From: SABI01 sp963663665
GTDB taxonomy: Bacteria; Spirochaetota; Spirochaetia; Sphaerochaetales; Sphaerochaetaceae
Direction: 5' to 3'
Assembly: GCA_963663665.2 (NCBI GenBank)
Contig: CAXXKP010000006.1
Coordinates: 124,001-188,000, forward strand
Length of the DNA: 64,000 bases
Shown: positions 1 through 9,406 of the stretch, one piece after another
Position numbering within the stretch: position 1 is the stretch's first letter
How the letters are laid out: every line of letters begins with the position of its first letter
The notes under the pieces: generated by a model
The model's database searches: none
What the model was told of the DNA's origin: nothing
What the model saw: only the letters and a program-made list of their open reading frames with translations
Position numbers and translations under genes: made by a program

Positions 1-835
1 TAAGACCGTGAACATAGGTAAGACCCTTATGAGCAAGTGTGACACCGGAGATAAAAGCAGCGTAACTCATAGCAGAACGAGAATCTAAATCATCTAGATG
101 ATTCTCCATAAGATGAGTTAACGCCTTACCTGCTTGATGAATTGCTACAAGAGCAATCGAATCAACGAAGATATTTTCTTGTGTTGATACATACCCTTCC
201 ATCAGTTGAGTAAGAGCATCAAGACCACTAGAAGCAGTATTTCCTTTATTTAAGGTTAGAGTGAAAGTAGGATCGATGATTGCAATATCTGGGATATACG
301 TGTTATGCCTGAAGGATTTTTTAAACCCCTTATCTCCTACTTTGCAAACTACCCCATTCTTTGTTGCTTCGCTCCCTGTTCCACTGGTTGTGGGAATAAG
401 GATAAGGGGGAGACGATAAGCGGGAGCCTCTTTTGTTCCAACCCCTTCTAAATAAGTTTTAATTGAAAGATGAGGGTCTTTCCATTTATGTTGGTGAAAG
501 ATCATTACACTGATAGCTTTTGCACTATCTAAAACACTTCCACCCCCAATTCCTACCACGAGAGAAACTCTTGAGTCATATTGATTAATTACGATTCTGT
601 CTATTGATTCAACAGTTGGTTCTCCACTCACTGTCACCTTGTGTACTTGAACGCCTTCATGTTCCAATTCATCAATCTGGAGAACTACAGATTTGTTATG
701 AGAAACAGTCTCACTCATCACAAACAAAAGATCTCCTCTATTCTTATATTCTTCTAAATAGAGAGGTAAGTGAGAGAAGGAACCAATGCCGAAATCAACC
801 TTCGGCACCTGTAACAAAGTGAAAGAATCGATCAT
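1..835 (-). CDS. Iron-containing alcohol dehydrogenase, C-terminus cut off by the window edge
   Basis: About 278 codons are present; the 3' part of the gene lies beyond position 1. The protein starts MIDSFTLLQVPKVDFG, a normal N-terminus for group III iron-dependent alcohol dehydrogenases. It carries the NAD-binding GGGS motif at about residues 97-100, the PTTSGTGSE motif near residue 150 and the SGLDALTQ segment that supplies a metal-ligand aspartate. The last visible residues include histidines spaced as in the metal site. The family interconverts aldehydes or ketones and alcohols with NAD(P)H; the substrate cannot be read from sequence. The start lies 3 bases after the stop of the YhbY gene, so it is the last visible gene of an operon with an acyl-CoA synthetase. 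Confidence 0.9.
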   Translation of the reverse strand, partial: MIDSFTLLQVPKVDFGIGSFSHLPLYLEEYKNRGDLLFVMSETVSHNKSVVLQIDELEHEGVQVHKVTVSGEPTVESIDRIVINQYDSRVSLVVGIGGGSVLDSAKAISVMIFHQHKWKDPHLSIKTYLEGVGTKEAPAYRLPLILIPTTSGTGSEATKNGVVCKVGDKGFKKSFRHNTYIPDIAIIDPTFTLTLNKGNTASSGLDALTQLMEGYVSTQENIFVDSIALVAIHQAGKALTHLMENHLDDLDSRSAMSYAAFISGVTLAHKGLTYVHGL

Positions 836-838
836 TGA

Positions 839-1147
839 CTAATCCCCAATTGAGTGGGGTATATATATCACTCTATCTTTCTCGTCTTTATTCTGGCGAT
901 AGATAATAGCAACATGTCCCACCGTCGTAACTAAGGTTGCACCCAACTTCTCTGCCATTACTTCCCCAAGGTCTCTTGTTTCATCTTTAAAGTTTTGAAA
1001 TCGGACCTTGACCAGTTCATGGCTCTTCAGTGATTCTTCGAGGGCTGCGATTACTCTCTCGTCAGCCCCTTGCTTACCCACCATCACACTCACGTTGATG
1101 TGATGGGCTATCTTTCGTAAATAATTTCTTTTTGCGCTATTCATCAT
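839..1147 (-). CDS. yhbY: CRS1/YhbY-domain RNA-binding protein
   Basis: This 102-residue protein is one complete CRS1/YhbY domain, an IF3-C-like fold. It shows the family's RNYLRKIAHHI start, the VGKQG loop (GxxG type, about residue 24) and the FKDETRDLG segment. YhbY proteins bind pre-50S ribosomal RNA and act in large-subunit assembly. The length matches stand-alone bacterial members (about 95-105 residues). No strong Shine-Dalgarno precedes the ATG. The gene begins 12 bases after the acyl-CoA synthetase stop and is probably translated from the same transcript. Confidence 0.9.
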   Translation of the reverse strand: MMNSAKRNYLRKIAHHINVSVMVGKQGADERVIAALEESLKSHELVKVRFQNFKDETRDLGEVMAEKLGATLVTTVGHVAIIYRQNKDEKDRVIYIPHSIGD

Positions 1148-1159
1148 ATAGTAACTATA

Positions 1160-2899
1160 TTACAGATTCTCATACAGCTTAGCAACTATGTGACGTTTAA
1201 TCTTTTTCGTAGAAGTCATTTCAAGAGGTTCTTTTGCAATAGTTAATCGAGTTATTCTCTTGTACGGGAGAAGTTCTTTATTCACTTCATCAACAATATG
1301 TTGCATATGATCAAGTACTACTTGATCTTTAGCTTCATCTTTCACACTTTCAAGATATTTTTCTGTTGGATAAATAATAACTCTAATTCCTTCAGATTTA
1401 TTCTTCTTATCCACAAGATACCCCATGACACACAATTGCTCAATTTCATCATAGAGTTGGAAAAGATCTTCAATTTCTTCAGGGAATACATTTTTTCCAC
1501 CTTCAGTCACTATTAAGGATTTCTTCCTTCCTGTAAGGTATACATAATTTTCTGCATCAATATAACCTGCATCACCTGTTCTGAGCCATCCATCTTTTGA
1601 AAGAATTTCATCAGTCGCCTCTTGGTTCTTATAATACCCTTGCATAACCATAGGACCCCTGACTAAAATTTCACCAATATTTCTTGAGTCTGGATCAAGT
1701 ATTTTCATCTCAGTTTCAGGAAGAATTTTCCCAACAGAGGTCTCTATATAGGCATCAATCGGATTTAAAGTGATTATTGGGCTAGTCTCAGTCAAACCAT
1801 ACCCTTGAACAAAATCTATGCCCAGTTGGTTAAAGAGTTTAAATGTTGAAGAAGGAAGAGGTCCTCCTCCACTGATACAGATACGGATGTTATCCATTGA
1901 AAGTTTTGCGAGAATACCGTTGAACATCTTATGACCTGGATTTACTTTAAAAACTTTCTTAATCAATCCACTGATACTCATTAAAAATCTAATAAGGCCA
2001 TACACAACAATTCCTTTCTCTTTTATCCCATTAAGAAGACCTTTAAGCATTTTGTTAAAGAGCATTGGAACTGCTAAAAACATCGTTACTTTTCCCATTT
2101 TAAGTTCTTTGAGAATCTGACTAACTATGAGTTTCTTTCCGAAAACAATTTCAGCACCAACACTGATTGCTTCAATAAATACAGCAAGCATCGTATAGGA
2201 GTGATGAATAGGAAGGAGTGCATAGAATATATCTGTTGGATAGAGTGTCATATGTGCTTGGGCAAGATAGCAGTCACTTACGAGGTTAGAGTGCGAAAGC
2301 ATAACCCCTTTCGGGTTTCCTGTAGTTCCACTTGTATAAAGGATTGCAGCAATATCTGTTTCGCTCGTTGGATCGAGTTTCACTTTTTTCTTGCTTGGTT
2401 TTTTATTAAAAATGTAGGTTTCTTGATCGATTGCTTCTAGAGAAATCTTTTCAAGCAAGCCTAATGTATTCTTCTTATCAATCTTATCCATTCTCTCTTT
2501 GTCAATAAAAAGTGTTTTCGCACTAGAGTGTTTAATGAGATGCTCTATCTCTTTATCAGTCAATTGGTAATCAATCGGAACTACTGTTGCACCTGTGTAA
2601 AGAATTGAAAGGTATGCTACTGCCCATTCTGGACTGTTTTTTCCAGTTACGGCGACATTATCTCCTTTCTTGATTCCTTGCTCACCAAGGTAGGAAGCTA
2701 CTTGAACAACCTTCTCATGTACCTCTTTATAGGTGAGAGACAATTCCGTTGGAGCAAATGCAGTAAAACATTTGTTATCTGGATATCGCTCAACTGTAAT
2801 ATTGAACATCTCAACAAGAGTTGGCCACGTTCCATCAAAAAACTTACCTTTATATTGAGATAAAAAATCCCAAGGTTTTTCACTCTTTGTATTTGGCAT
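1160..2899 (-). CDS. Long-chain acyl-CoA synthetase (AMP-forming ligase)
   Basis: A 579-residue ANL-superfamily adenylate-forming enzyme. Visible motifs are the P-loop YTSGTTGNPKG, the GYGLTETSP A5 motif, WLRTGDAGY, the LTGRKKSLIV hinge, and a C-terminal TSTKKIKRH carrying the catalytic lysine. It should activate fatty acids to acyl-CoA through acyl-AMP at the inner face of the membrane. The frame is open 30 codons further upstream, but AAGGAGAGG sits 4 bases before the ATG at 2899, so I start there. It leads an operon with yhbY and an alcohol dehydrogenase. The exact acyl chain preference is not readable. Confidence 0.9.
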   Translation of the reverse strand: MPNTKSEKPWDFLSQYKGKFFDGTWPTLVEMFNITVERYPDNKCFTAFAPTELSLTYKEVHEKVVQVASYLGEQGIKKGDNVAVTGKNSPEWAVAYLSILYTGATVVPIDYQLTDKEIEHLIKHSSAKTLFIDKERMDKIDKKNTLGLLEKISLEAIDQETYIFNKKPSKKKVKLDPTSETDIAAILYTSGTTGNPKGVMLSHSNLVSDCYLAQAHMTLYPTDIFYALLPIHHSYTMLAVFIEAISVGAEIVFGKKLIVSQILKELKMGKVTMFLAVPMLFNKMLKGLLNGIKEKGIVVYGLIRFLMSISGLIKKVFKVNPGHKMFNGILAKLSMDNIRICISGGGPLPSSTFKLFNQLGIDFVQGYGLTETSPIITLNPIDAYIETSVGKILPETEMKILDPDSRNIGEILVRGPMVMQGYYKNQEATDEILSKDGWLRTGDAGYIDAENYVYLTGRKKSLIVTEGGKNVFPEEIEDLFQLYDEIEQLCVMGYLVDKKNKSEGIRVIIYPTEKYLESVKDEAKDQVVLDHMQHIVDEVNKELLPYKRITRLTIAKEPLEMTSTKKIKRHIVAKLYENL

Positions 2900-2991
2900 A
2901 TACCTCTCCTTATACATAATTGACGTTGACTTATTTAGCAGGAAGAAATCCCTTATATTGACTATAAGACCTAATGGGATAAAACTCAAGT

Positions 2992-3018
2992 AGAATACAT
3001 CATGTCATAACTTGTCAA
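2992..3018 (-). promoter_or_regulatory. Possible promoter of the acyl-CoA synthetase operon
   Basis: On the minus strand TTGACA (3013-3018) is followed after 15 bases by TATTCT (2992-2997), about 95 bases before the chosen start codon. The -35 is perfect but the spacer is short, so confidence is low. Confidence 0.35.
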
Positions 3019-3147
3019 TGTGTCATAAAGTGTAATTGATATAGTTCCCAACTAGTAACAAGGATACTCCTTATATGTTTCTCACACATTCATTGGTTAA
3101 AAAGATTCATCCTTATCTGATAAGAGAGGAGAATTGAGGGAAAAATA

Positions 3148-4554
3148 TTGACCAAACAGACCCCCTATACTACAGTAACCCCTATGAGCTACAACACCTT
3201 CGAAGAATTTTGCTCCTGGGCTGATTCACTGACGAATTTAGAGAAAAGAACAGATAATTATAGTGTAAGAGAGTATCGTCTCGATAGAATGGAAGCTCTT
3301 TTAAACCATATACATAATCCTCAAAACCGGTATAAAACCATCCATATAGCAGGGTCTAAAGGGAAAGGTTCAACTGCGACATTTCTATCTCAGGCACTAA
3401 GTGGAGGAGGAATTAAAACGGGCTTATATATGTCTCCTCATCTAGTGGATTATCGAGAAAGATTTACTTTAAGTGGATTTTTTATAGAAGACCGAAAACT
3501 GATAGAAGTCGCGAATACATTCACTTCATCTATTAAAGACTTTTCTTTTTCTGATGATATAGGTCTCTCTCATCCCACAACATTTGAAATTTACACAGCG
3601 TATGCCTTTTTTCTCTTTTCTGCTATTGGGTGTGAGATGGCTGTCATCGAAACAGGGCTTGGAGGAAGACTTGATGCAACGAACATCATTACTCCAATCC
3701 TTTCTATCATTACACCCATTGAACTTGAACATACAGCTATCCTCGGAAATACCTTAGAAAAAATTGCCTATGAAAAATCTAAGATTATTAAAAAAGGGGT
3801 ACCTGTGTGTATTTCTCGTCAATGTAGCGTTGTTCGAGATGTCCTTGAAAAAGAGGCATCTGCTATGGGCTCCCATCTATGGGATATTGTTGGTGAAGTA
3901 GAGTCTATCGCTACCCAAACTAGAGAAGAATATGAAGAGGTAGATATTAAGTGGGTTCATGGAGCTCTCACTCATTTGAAGGTGAAAATGAGAGGTGAAG
4001 TAAGCGGTGAAAACAGCGCATTAGCACTTCTTGCACTCAAGGTCATGGGCCTCTACAAAGAAGGGGTAAGTGAGAAGGCAATCGAGGATGCCACTTTAGT
4101 GGGAAGGATGCAGAAAATCTCATCTACCCCACCGATTATCATCGATGGAGCCCATACTCAAGAGAGTTTGCGCCATCTCCTCAATTCAATTAGAAGTCTC
4201 TACAAGGAACAGGAGATGATAGTAATCTTTGGTGCACTTGAAGACAAGGACCACATTCATATGATCCGTCTCCTTTTGCCAATCTTTTCTCATATTATCA
4301 TAAGTAGACCAGGAACATTTAAAAAGAGTAATATTGAATCTCTGTATAACTTATTCAGAAAAGAGATAGAACACGAAAAATCCAATTGTTCCCTTTATAT
4401 CGAACCATGTGCAAACGACGCTCTCGCACTTGCTCTAGAACTCAGTGGAAATAACAAACCAATTATCACAACAGGATCTTTCTATCTTGCCGGTGATATT
4501 CTCAATGCATATAATGAAATGAGTGAAATGAATGAGGAGTCGATGTGCCCTTAA
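3148..4554 (+). CDS. folC: Folylpolyglutamate / dihydrofolate synthase
   Basis: A 468-residue Mur-ligase-fold enzyme that adds glutamate to dihydropteroate or folates with ATP. The P-loop reads HIAGSKGKGST (about residue 66), followed by SPHLVDYRERF and the ETGLGGRLDATNI block, both typical of FolC. The start is TTG at 3148, with GAGGG 7 bases upstream; the first in-frame ATG (3184) has no ribosome binding site. It is slightly longer than most FolC proteins (about 420-440 residues). The stop overlaps the start of the NFACT gene by 10 bases, so the two are translationally coupled. Confidence 0.9.
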   Translation: MTKQTPYTTVTPMSYNTFEEFCSWADSLTNLEKRTDNYSVREYRLDRMEALLNHIHNPQNRYKTIHIAGSKGKGSTATFLSQALSGGGIKTGLYMSPHLVDYRERFTLSGFFIEDRKLIEVANTFTSSIKDFSFSDDIGLSHPTTFEIYTAYAFFLFSAIGCEMAVIETGLGGRLDATNIITPILSIITPIELEHTAILGNTLEKIAYEKSKIIKKGVPVCISRQCSVVRDVLEKEASAMGSHLWDIVGEVESIATQTREEYEEVDIKWVHGALTHLKVKMRGEVSGENSALALLALKVMGLYKEGVSEKAIEDATLVGRMQKISSTPPIIIDGAHTQESLRHLLNSIRSLYKEQEMIVIFGALEDKDHIHMIRLLLPIFSHIIISRPGTFKKSNIESLYNLFRKEIEHEKSNCSLYIEPCANDALALALELSGNNKPIITTGSFYLAGDILNAYNEMSEMNEESMCP

Positions 4555-5984
4555 ACCATAAAGAGATTACCCTCTTGCTTTCTGAATTGCCACTTTGTGG
4601 CTCAAAAATCCAAAAGGTGTACCAACTAGAAGTACATACTCTCATATTTGAATTATATCACCCTGATGAACATTTTTGGCAACTCTACGTTGAGGTTGGA
4701 ACTCAAGAGGCTCGATTCCATAGGATTAGCGGGCCTCGTTATGTCCATAAGACAATGAATAAAGGAGCCAAACAACGGTTCAATCAATATTTAAGTTCAC
4801 ATATTGAAGGAATGATTATTGAAAAGGTAGTCCAGGAAGAAATGGATCGACTTTTTACATTTCATCTTACGGGTCATGAAGAGTCCCTTCTCCTATTTTT
4901 TAGATTCTATAGTGCTTCTAAAAGCAATGTAATCGTAACAAACTCAGACTTAGTTATTGAAGACCTCCTCTTTAGAAGGCCAAAAGTAAATGAAATATCT
5001 GGCAAAACCTTTACGATAGAGGATAGGTTTAAACCGAGCACCATATTTACTGTAAGAGAATATCCTCAAAACATGAGTTTTAATGAGTATATTGAATCCC
5101 TTTTTATGGGAGAAAGAAAAGGTGAAACTGAGGATTTGCTTGATTTAATACATAGTCATTACGAAAAGCAAAAAGTCGCCTTAATGAATGAAAAAGAGCA
5201 CATCAGGATTTCTCTACAATCCACGAGTAATGGTTTGGAATACAAGAATATTGCTGACTTATTAAGTAGTAATGCCCACCTTGTAAAGAAGGGCATGAAT
5301 TTTATTACACTCACTGATGGAGAGGATACAATCCAAATTCCTCTTAACCCACTCATAACCTGTGGAGAGAATATCAGTTCTTACTATACAAAATACCATA
5401 AAGAGAAGAATAAAAGAGAATATTTGGAAGAATCACTCAACATTGTAGAGAAAAAGATCTTAGCCGTAGATGAGAAAATGAAACAATTTGAAGGTTCTTC
5501 TATATTGTCTTTGAAGGATCTAAGAGTAATTTATTCATCCCTTGAGAAGAGCACCTCAAAAAGAGAGCTAAAATACTCATCAGCCCCTGGGTTATATATC
5601 TATAATGGGAAATTTGATATCCTAATTGGAAGAAATGCCCAAGAAAATGAAGATTTATTAAAAAAATTTACAAAAGGTAATGATTACTGGATGCACACAC
5701 GTGATGTTTCAGGAGGATATATATTTATTAAATATATCAAGGATAAAAGTGTAGACCTCGAGACAATACTTGATGCGGGAAACCTTGCAATCCTTTTCTC
5801 AAAAGCAAAGACTTATGAAAAGGCAGACATATATTTCACCCAAGTAAAATACTTAAAACGGGTAAAAGGTGGAAAAAAAGGAGTAGTTCTCCCAACAAAT
5901 GAGAAAACCTACACAATAGTTCGTGATGAAAAGAGAATAGCAAACCTCTATGAGATGCAATCAGTATTAGGAGTAAGTGAATGA
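4545..5984 (+). CDS. NFACT-family RNA-binding protein (RqcH/FbpA type)
   Basis: A 479-residue protein with an NFACT-N-like first half, a helical linker (about residues 200-350, rich in Lys and Glu) and an NFACT-R (DUF814) domain near the C-terminus: YIYNGKFDILIGRNAQEN, then YWMHTRDVSGGYIFIK. NFACT proteins bind tRNA and stalled 50S subunits and can extend nascent chains with alanine (RqcH), or act as surface adhesins in some Gram-positives. It is shorter than RqcH (about 570), so parts of the middle domain are reduced. GTG start with AGGAG upstream, inside the end of folC. The ribosome-rescue role is family inference. Confidence 0.82.
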   Translation: MPLNHKEITLLLSELPLCGSKIQKVYQLEVHTLIFELYHPDEHFWQLYVEVGTQEARFHRISGPRYVHKTMNKGAKQRFNQYLSSHIEGMIIEKVVQEEMDRLFTFHLTGHEESLLLFFRFYSASKSNVIVTNSDLVIEDLLFRRPKVNEISGKTFTIEDRFKPSTIFTVREYPQNMSFNEYIESLFMGERKGETEDLLDLIHSHYEKQKVALMNEKEHIRISLQSTSNGLEYKNIADLLSSNAHLVKKGMNFITLTDGEDTIQIPLNPLITCGENISSYYTKYHKEKNKREYLEESLNIVEKKILAVDEKMKQFEGSSILSLKDLRVIYSSLEKSTSKRELKYSSAPGLYIYNGKFDILIGRNAQENEDLLKKFTKGNDYWMHTRDVSGGYIFIKYIKDKSVDLETILDAGNLAILFSKAKTYEKADIYFTQVKYLKRVKGGKKGVVLPTNEKTYTIVRDEKRIANLYEMQSVLGVSE

Positions 5985-7408
5985 ACCAGATTTCAATTGA
6001 AAAGAGAATAATAGATAATCAAGAATTTACTGCCATTTGTATTGGAGAAGTCTCCGGTGAATTACCTCGTCACCTCTTAAGTGGCACACAAGAACCCGGC
6101 TATATCTATAGAAATGGTCTATTGACTCCTCTCTATTACACTGCAGTGAGGGATATAGAGGGAAAAAGGTATCTTTTCTATGAAAACATAGATATCCTAC
6201 CTTTTAAAGAGATTGCACATTCACTCAAAGAAGAAGGCAAGGGAAGAATACTCTGCCTCTCAAAGGCTTTTCAAACGGTGAAAAACGATTTCCTCATGAG
6301 TGAAAGTGGATTGATTCCCACTTGGCGGATCTTTTGGCTTTCAGGTGAGGGAGTATTATTGTTACCAGATAGGATCTCTTCCCTTATCCTCTATAGTGCA
6401 AGTGATGAAGAAAGAGATGAACACATCTATCGCTACATGAAACCAAATCTTCTACCTCCATTCGCGTTAACTCACCAACTTACCCAGATTCTTTACTATA
6501 GTGCAACTGGCATCACCCCTTATGAAAAAAAAGAGTCAAAAGAGTTAAAATGGACTCATATCCCCCTCTCTTTAGGGTTTACGAATCTAGATAAGAGGAC
6601 CTGTGATGCTATTGATAAGATACTCAACATGTCTTTAGTGGACCAAAGAGAGAATTTTAGTGGAGCGTACAGTACAAGTGAGAATTTGTCGTACTTTGAC
6701 TCATTATTTACTCCCTTACCGTGGGATGTTAAAAATGAGGATCCTCTTTTTGAAGAATCTGTAGTAAACTCTATTCCTCTACATGAATATGTAACTAAAT
6801 TCAATAAAAAGGCACAACAGAGAGCCTTTTTCAGAAAAAAAGGAGCCGCAATCCTTGTAGCAAGTGCGGCTGTGGTAATTATTCTACTCACCCTTATGCA
6901 GCTCATCATTAATGCAAACAAAGCACCCTATACGAGTGGGATGAGCCCGCAGGAAGTAGTGAGCGAATTCTTTGTTGGTCAAAACGAACTTGATATCGAG
7001 AAAATGAATGCCTCTTTGCAAAGAGGAGTAAAGAATCCTTTTGAAAATGAAGTCTCTTCACTATTTGTCAATAGTAGAATCAGGCAAGCATACGAAGGAA
7101 TAAAGAGTATCATCTCTCCGAGTGAATATAATGCGCAAGAAGAAAAATCTATACAAGAATCAACAATTATCTATGGAGTAGATAATCTCATGTTTGATAA
7201 ACAAAATGAGAATACCATCTTAGTCACGTATGATTATTATGCGCCAGGTGTTCTTGCAGAAGGAGAGGCGGGATATCATCTACAGGTTATTCAAAAGGTA
7301 GTGAAATTCACCCTTAACAATACAAAAGGGTATGAGAGGATAGAGAACATTGAGATAATAAGCGAAAAAATTATAAAAGATGAGATAATTCAAACGTATT
7401 CGAAGTAA
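5981..7408 (+). CDS. Unrecognised single-pass membrane protein
   Basis: A 475-residue protein I cannot assign. Residues 1-280 are soluble and contain no motif I recognise. A basic stretch (FFRKKG) is followed by one strong hydrophobic segment at about residues 290-312 (AILVASAAVVIILLTLMQLI), and about 160 residues follow. The last part begins SPQEVVSEFFVGQNELDIEKM, which resembles the start of small NTF2-like or SnoaL-like repeats in membrane-anchored proteins, but this is weak. The ATGA overlap with the NFACT gene indicates coupled translation. The stop overlaps the convergent miaA by 19 bases. Confidence 0.7.
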   Translation: MNQISIEKRIIDNQEFTAICIGEVSGELPRHLLSGTQEPGYIYRNGLLTPLYYTAVRDIEGKRYLFYENIDILPFKEIAHSLKEEGKGRILCLSKAFQTVKNDFLMSESGLIPTWRIFWLSGEGVLLLPDRISSLILYSASDEERDEHIYRYMKPNLLPPFALTHQLTQILYYSATGITPYEKKESKELKWTHIPLSLGFTNLDKRTCDAIDKILNMSLVDQRENFSGAYSTSENLSYFDSLFTPLPWDVKNEDPLFEESVVNSIPLHEYVTKFNKKAQQRAFFRKKGAAILVASAAVVIILLTLMQLIINANKAPYTSGMSPQEVVSEFFVGQNELDIEKMNASLQRGVKNPFENEVSSLFVNSRIRQAYEGIKSIISPSEYNAQEEKSIQESTIIYGVDNLMFDKQNENTILVTYDYYAPGVLAEGEAGYHLQVIQKVVKFTLNNTKGYERIENIEIISEKIIKDEIIQTYSK

Positions 7409-8337
7409 TATAAGTTAAGAAGTTCTTCTATGCGGGCAAGATCATTCGGATGAACCCAATTCACCCCATCGATACTTCTAAAAAAGGTCATCTGTCTTTT
7501 TGCATATTTTTGACTATTTTTGATAATCAAATCTCTTAATGCGGAGAGTGTAAATGAATGAGTTTCTGTCAGACTAAAATACTCTCTGTATCCTATTCCT
7601 TGCATTCCAGGCCATTCTTTTGTGGCTCCCATCTCTAAAAGTGAATTAATCTCTTCAATTAGACCATCTTGAATCATCATATCCACTCGAGCTTCTATTC
7701 TTTCATGGAGCTCCTTTTTATCTCTCTGTAGTCCAATTATTAATGGATTTAATCCTTTTCTTGGACTTGATGGTACATGGTATGAAGACAGGGGCTTCCC
7801 ACTTGATTCATATACTTCTAGGGCTCGAGTTACTCGATAAATATCTGAGGGATGGATCTTAGCTGCTGAAGGAGGATCTATCCTCATAAGCTCTTCATAT
7901 GCCCAATTTGCTCCCCTCTTTTCAACTCTTTGATGAATTAATTCTCTTACCTCTGTAGAGCTCTTTGGACTCTTAGGAAGGCCATAGTAGAAGTGTTTGA
8001 AGTAGTAAGCAGTTCCACCACAAACTATCGGAATCCGGTTCTGTTTACGAATATCTACAAGTGCTTCATCACTTAGGTGGACAAAATCGCCTACACTAAA
8101 TGATTCATAGGGGTCTCTAATATTGATAAGGTAGTGAGGAATACGAGAAAGCATAGATTCATCTGGTTTAGCTGAACCTATGTTGAGATAACGAAATATT
8201 TGAATTGAATCTGCGTTAATTATTGAGTAGTTATCGTGAAAAATAGTATCGAGTAACGCCGTCTTTCCTACCCCAGTAGGACCAAAAAGGAATATAAGGG
8301 GATAACTATTCCTTATCGATGACTGAATATTCAACAT
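7390..8337 (-). CDS. miaA: tRNA dimethylallyltransferase
   Basis: A 315-residue enzyme that transfers dimethylallyl to adenine 37 of tRNAs reading UNN codons. The P-loop FGPTGVGKTALL (about residues 18-29), NADSIQIFRYLNIGSAKP (DSxQxY-like segment), VCGGTAYY and the IYRVTRALEVYESSGKP block are all diagnostic, and the length is normal. The ATG at 8337 lies within the 3' end of the small omega-like gene (32-base overlap), so expression is probably coupled to it. The 3' end overlaps the convergent membrane-protein gene. Confidence 0.95.
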   Translation of the reverse strand: MLNIQSSIRNSYPLIFLFGPTGVGKTALLDTIFHDNYSIINADSIQIFRYLNIGSAKPDESMLSRIPHYLINIRDPYESFSVGDFVHLSDEALVDIRKQNRIPIVCGGTAYYFKHFYYGLPKSPKSSTEVRELIHQRVEKRGANWAYEELMRIDPPSAAKIHPSDIYRVTRALEVYESSGKPLSSYHVPSSPRKGLNPLIIGLQRDKKELHERIEARVDMMIQDGLIEEINSLLEMGATKEWPGMQGIGYREYFSLTETHSFTLSALRDLIIKNSQKYAKRQMTFFRSIDGVNWVHPNDLARIEELLNLYYFEYV

Positions 8338-8503
8338 CTTCAGTTAACACTCTTTCTAAGACTGTTGAAACAACTTTCTTATTGTTGCTTTCCATCTCTT
8401 TATCGCCGTTCGCACACATAACGTTCGATAAACTGATAGCAACACAGGTCATCTCATATACATTGTTTTCTTTATCAACTAATACATCTATAGGAATGCT
8501 CAA
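8306..8503 (-). CDS. Putative RNA polymerase omega subunit (RpoZ-like)
   Basis: A 65-residue protein. Its centre, NNVYEMTCVAIS, and its end, KKVVSTVLERVLTEDVEY, resemble the short omega homologues of spirochaetes, which read roughly N-x-YE-x-TC ... GKVVS-x-A ... VEYR. From memory, such genes lie next to miaA in other spirochaetes. I chose a TTG start (8503) because AAGGAG lies 7 bases upstream; a longer frame from 8539 has no ribosome site. Omega stabilises assembly of beta-prime in RNA polymerase. The similarity was judged by eye, so the name is tentative, but the gene itself is well supported by its ribosome site and overlap with miaA. Confidence 0.6.
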   Translation of the reverse strand: MSIPIDVLVDKENNVYEMTCVAISLSNVMCANGDKEMESNNKKVVSTVLERVLTEDVEYSVIDKE

Positions 8504-8598
8504 GGTGATTCTCCTTATACTTTCGCCATTTACTAGCAATCACGAACTATACACGATTAGAGGGACTTTGACTAGTGGACAAAAAAATTACTATTTAT

Positions 8599-8661
8599 TT
8601 GTTGACAATCAGTATTTCTCATGGTTTCCTATAGAAGTAAAGCTGTAAGACAACTTTACAG
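8599..8661 (+). promoter_or_regulatory. Candidate promoter and operators upstream of the GntR gene
   Basis: Two small palindromes precede the regulator gene: TTGTTGACAA (8599-8608), whose TTGACA could be a -35, and CTGTAA-N7-TTACAG (8643-8661), 17 bases before the start codon. FCD-type GntR proteins often bind GT-N-AC-type palindromes and autoregulate. No convincing -10 at standard spacing was found. Confidence 0.35.
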
Positions 8662-8678
8662 ATTGAGGAGTATGTTAG

Positions 8679-9401
8679 ATGGAAGAAATCGATTTTCAAG
8701 TTAGCAGAACAAATTTACATGACCAGATAGCTGATGCTCTTGAAAAACTTATTTTATCACCAGCAATGAAAGTAAAAGAGAAGCTACCCTCTGAATTAGA
8801 ATTAGCAAAACAATTTGATGTAAGTAGACCTGTAATTAGAGAAGCCTTGAAAGTATTAAAAGAGAGGGGCCTCATTGTTCAAAAAAATGGAGGTGGTTCG
8901 TATGTATCAGCTCCTGAGAAAAACACAATTAGCAATGCAGTAAGTCGATTAATGTATATGGAGAAAATGGACAGTGATGAACTTCATGAAATGAGGATGA
9001 TTTTAGAAGTCGCGGGGATTAGAGGGGCTGCAAAACATATCAGTGATGAAACATTACATTCCTTGCAAGAGCTTGTTTCTCAAATGAATGGAGGACAACT
9101 TCCTCTTGACCAAAGAGTACAAAAAGATTGTGAGTTCCACATAAAAATAGCTCAAAGTAGTGGTAATGAACTATTGGCGTTGTTTGTTGAGGTTATGACC
9201 ACTCTCTTACATATGTACATGAAAAAAGGTGCTGTTGTCGCTAATGGACTTCAGAAAGCTCACATTGATCACACTGCTATTCTCACTGCATTAGCCTCAA
9301 GAGACCCTGACATTGCTGAAAAGGCTATGAGAATTCACCTATTGGCATCAAGGGCAAGTGTAACAAAGTTTGATAATGAAGGTGGATTCACCTCATTGTA
9401 G
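8679..9401 (+). CDS. GntR-family transcriptional regulator, FCD subfamily
   Basis: A 240-residue regulator. The N-terminal winged helix (about residues 8-75) contains LPSELELAKQFDVSRPVIREALKVLKERGLI, the GntR recognition helix. The rest is an FCD all-helical effector domain (MRMILEVAGIRGAA, then a metal/ligand set including DCEFHIKIAQSSGN and HIDHTAILTAL). FCD regulators usually bind carboxylic acids such as sugar acids or lactate and act as repressors. It stands directly upstream of a TRAP transporter and two aldolases on the same strand, so it very likely controls their uptake and breakdown of one carboxylate. Confidence 0.93.
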   Translation: MEEIDFQVSRTNLHDQIADALEKLILSPAMKVKEKLPSELELAKQFDVSRPVIREALKVLKERGLIVQKNGGGSYVSAPEKNTISNAVSRLMYMEKMDSDELHEMRMILEVAGIRGAAKHISDETLHSLQELVSQMNGGQLPLDQRVQKDCEFHIKIAQSSGNELLALFVEVMTTLLHMYMKKGAVVANGLQKAHIDHTAILTALASRDPDIAEKAMRIHLLASRASVTKFDNEGGFTSL

Positions 9402-9406
9402 AGAGG

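Noticed and set aside
604..822. Plus-strand open frame of 72 codons
   Set aside because: Antisense to the iron-containing alcohol dehydrogenase, which has clear family motifs in the other frame; no ribosome site.
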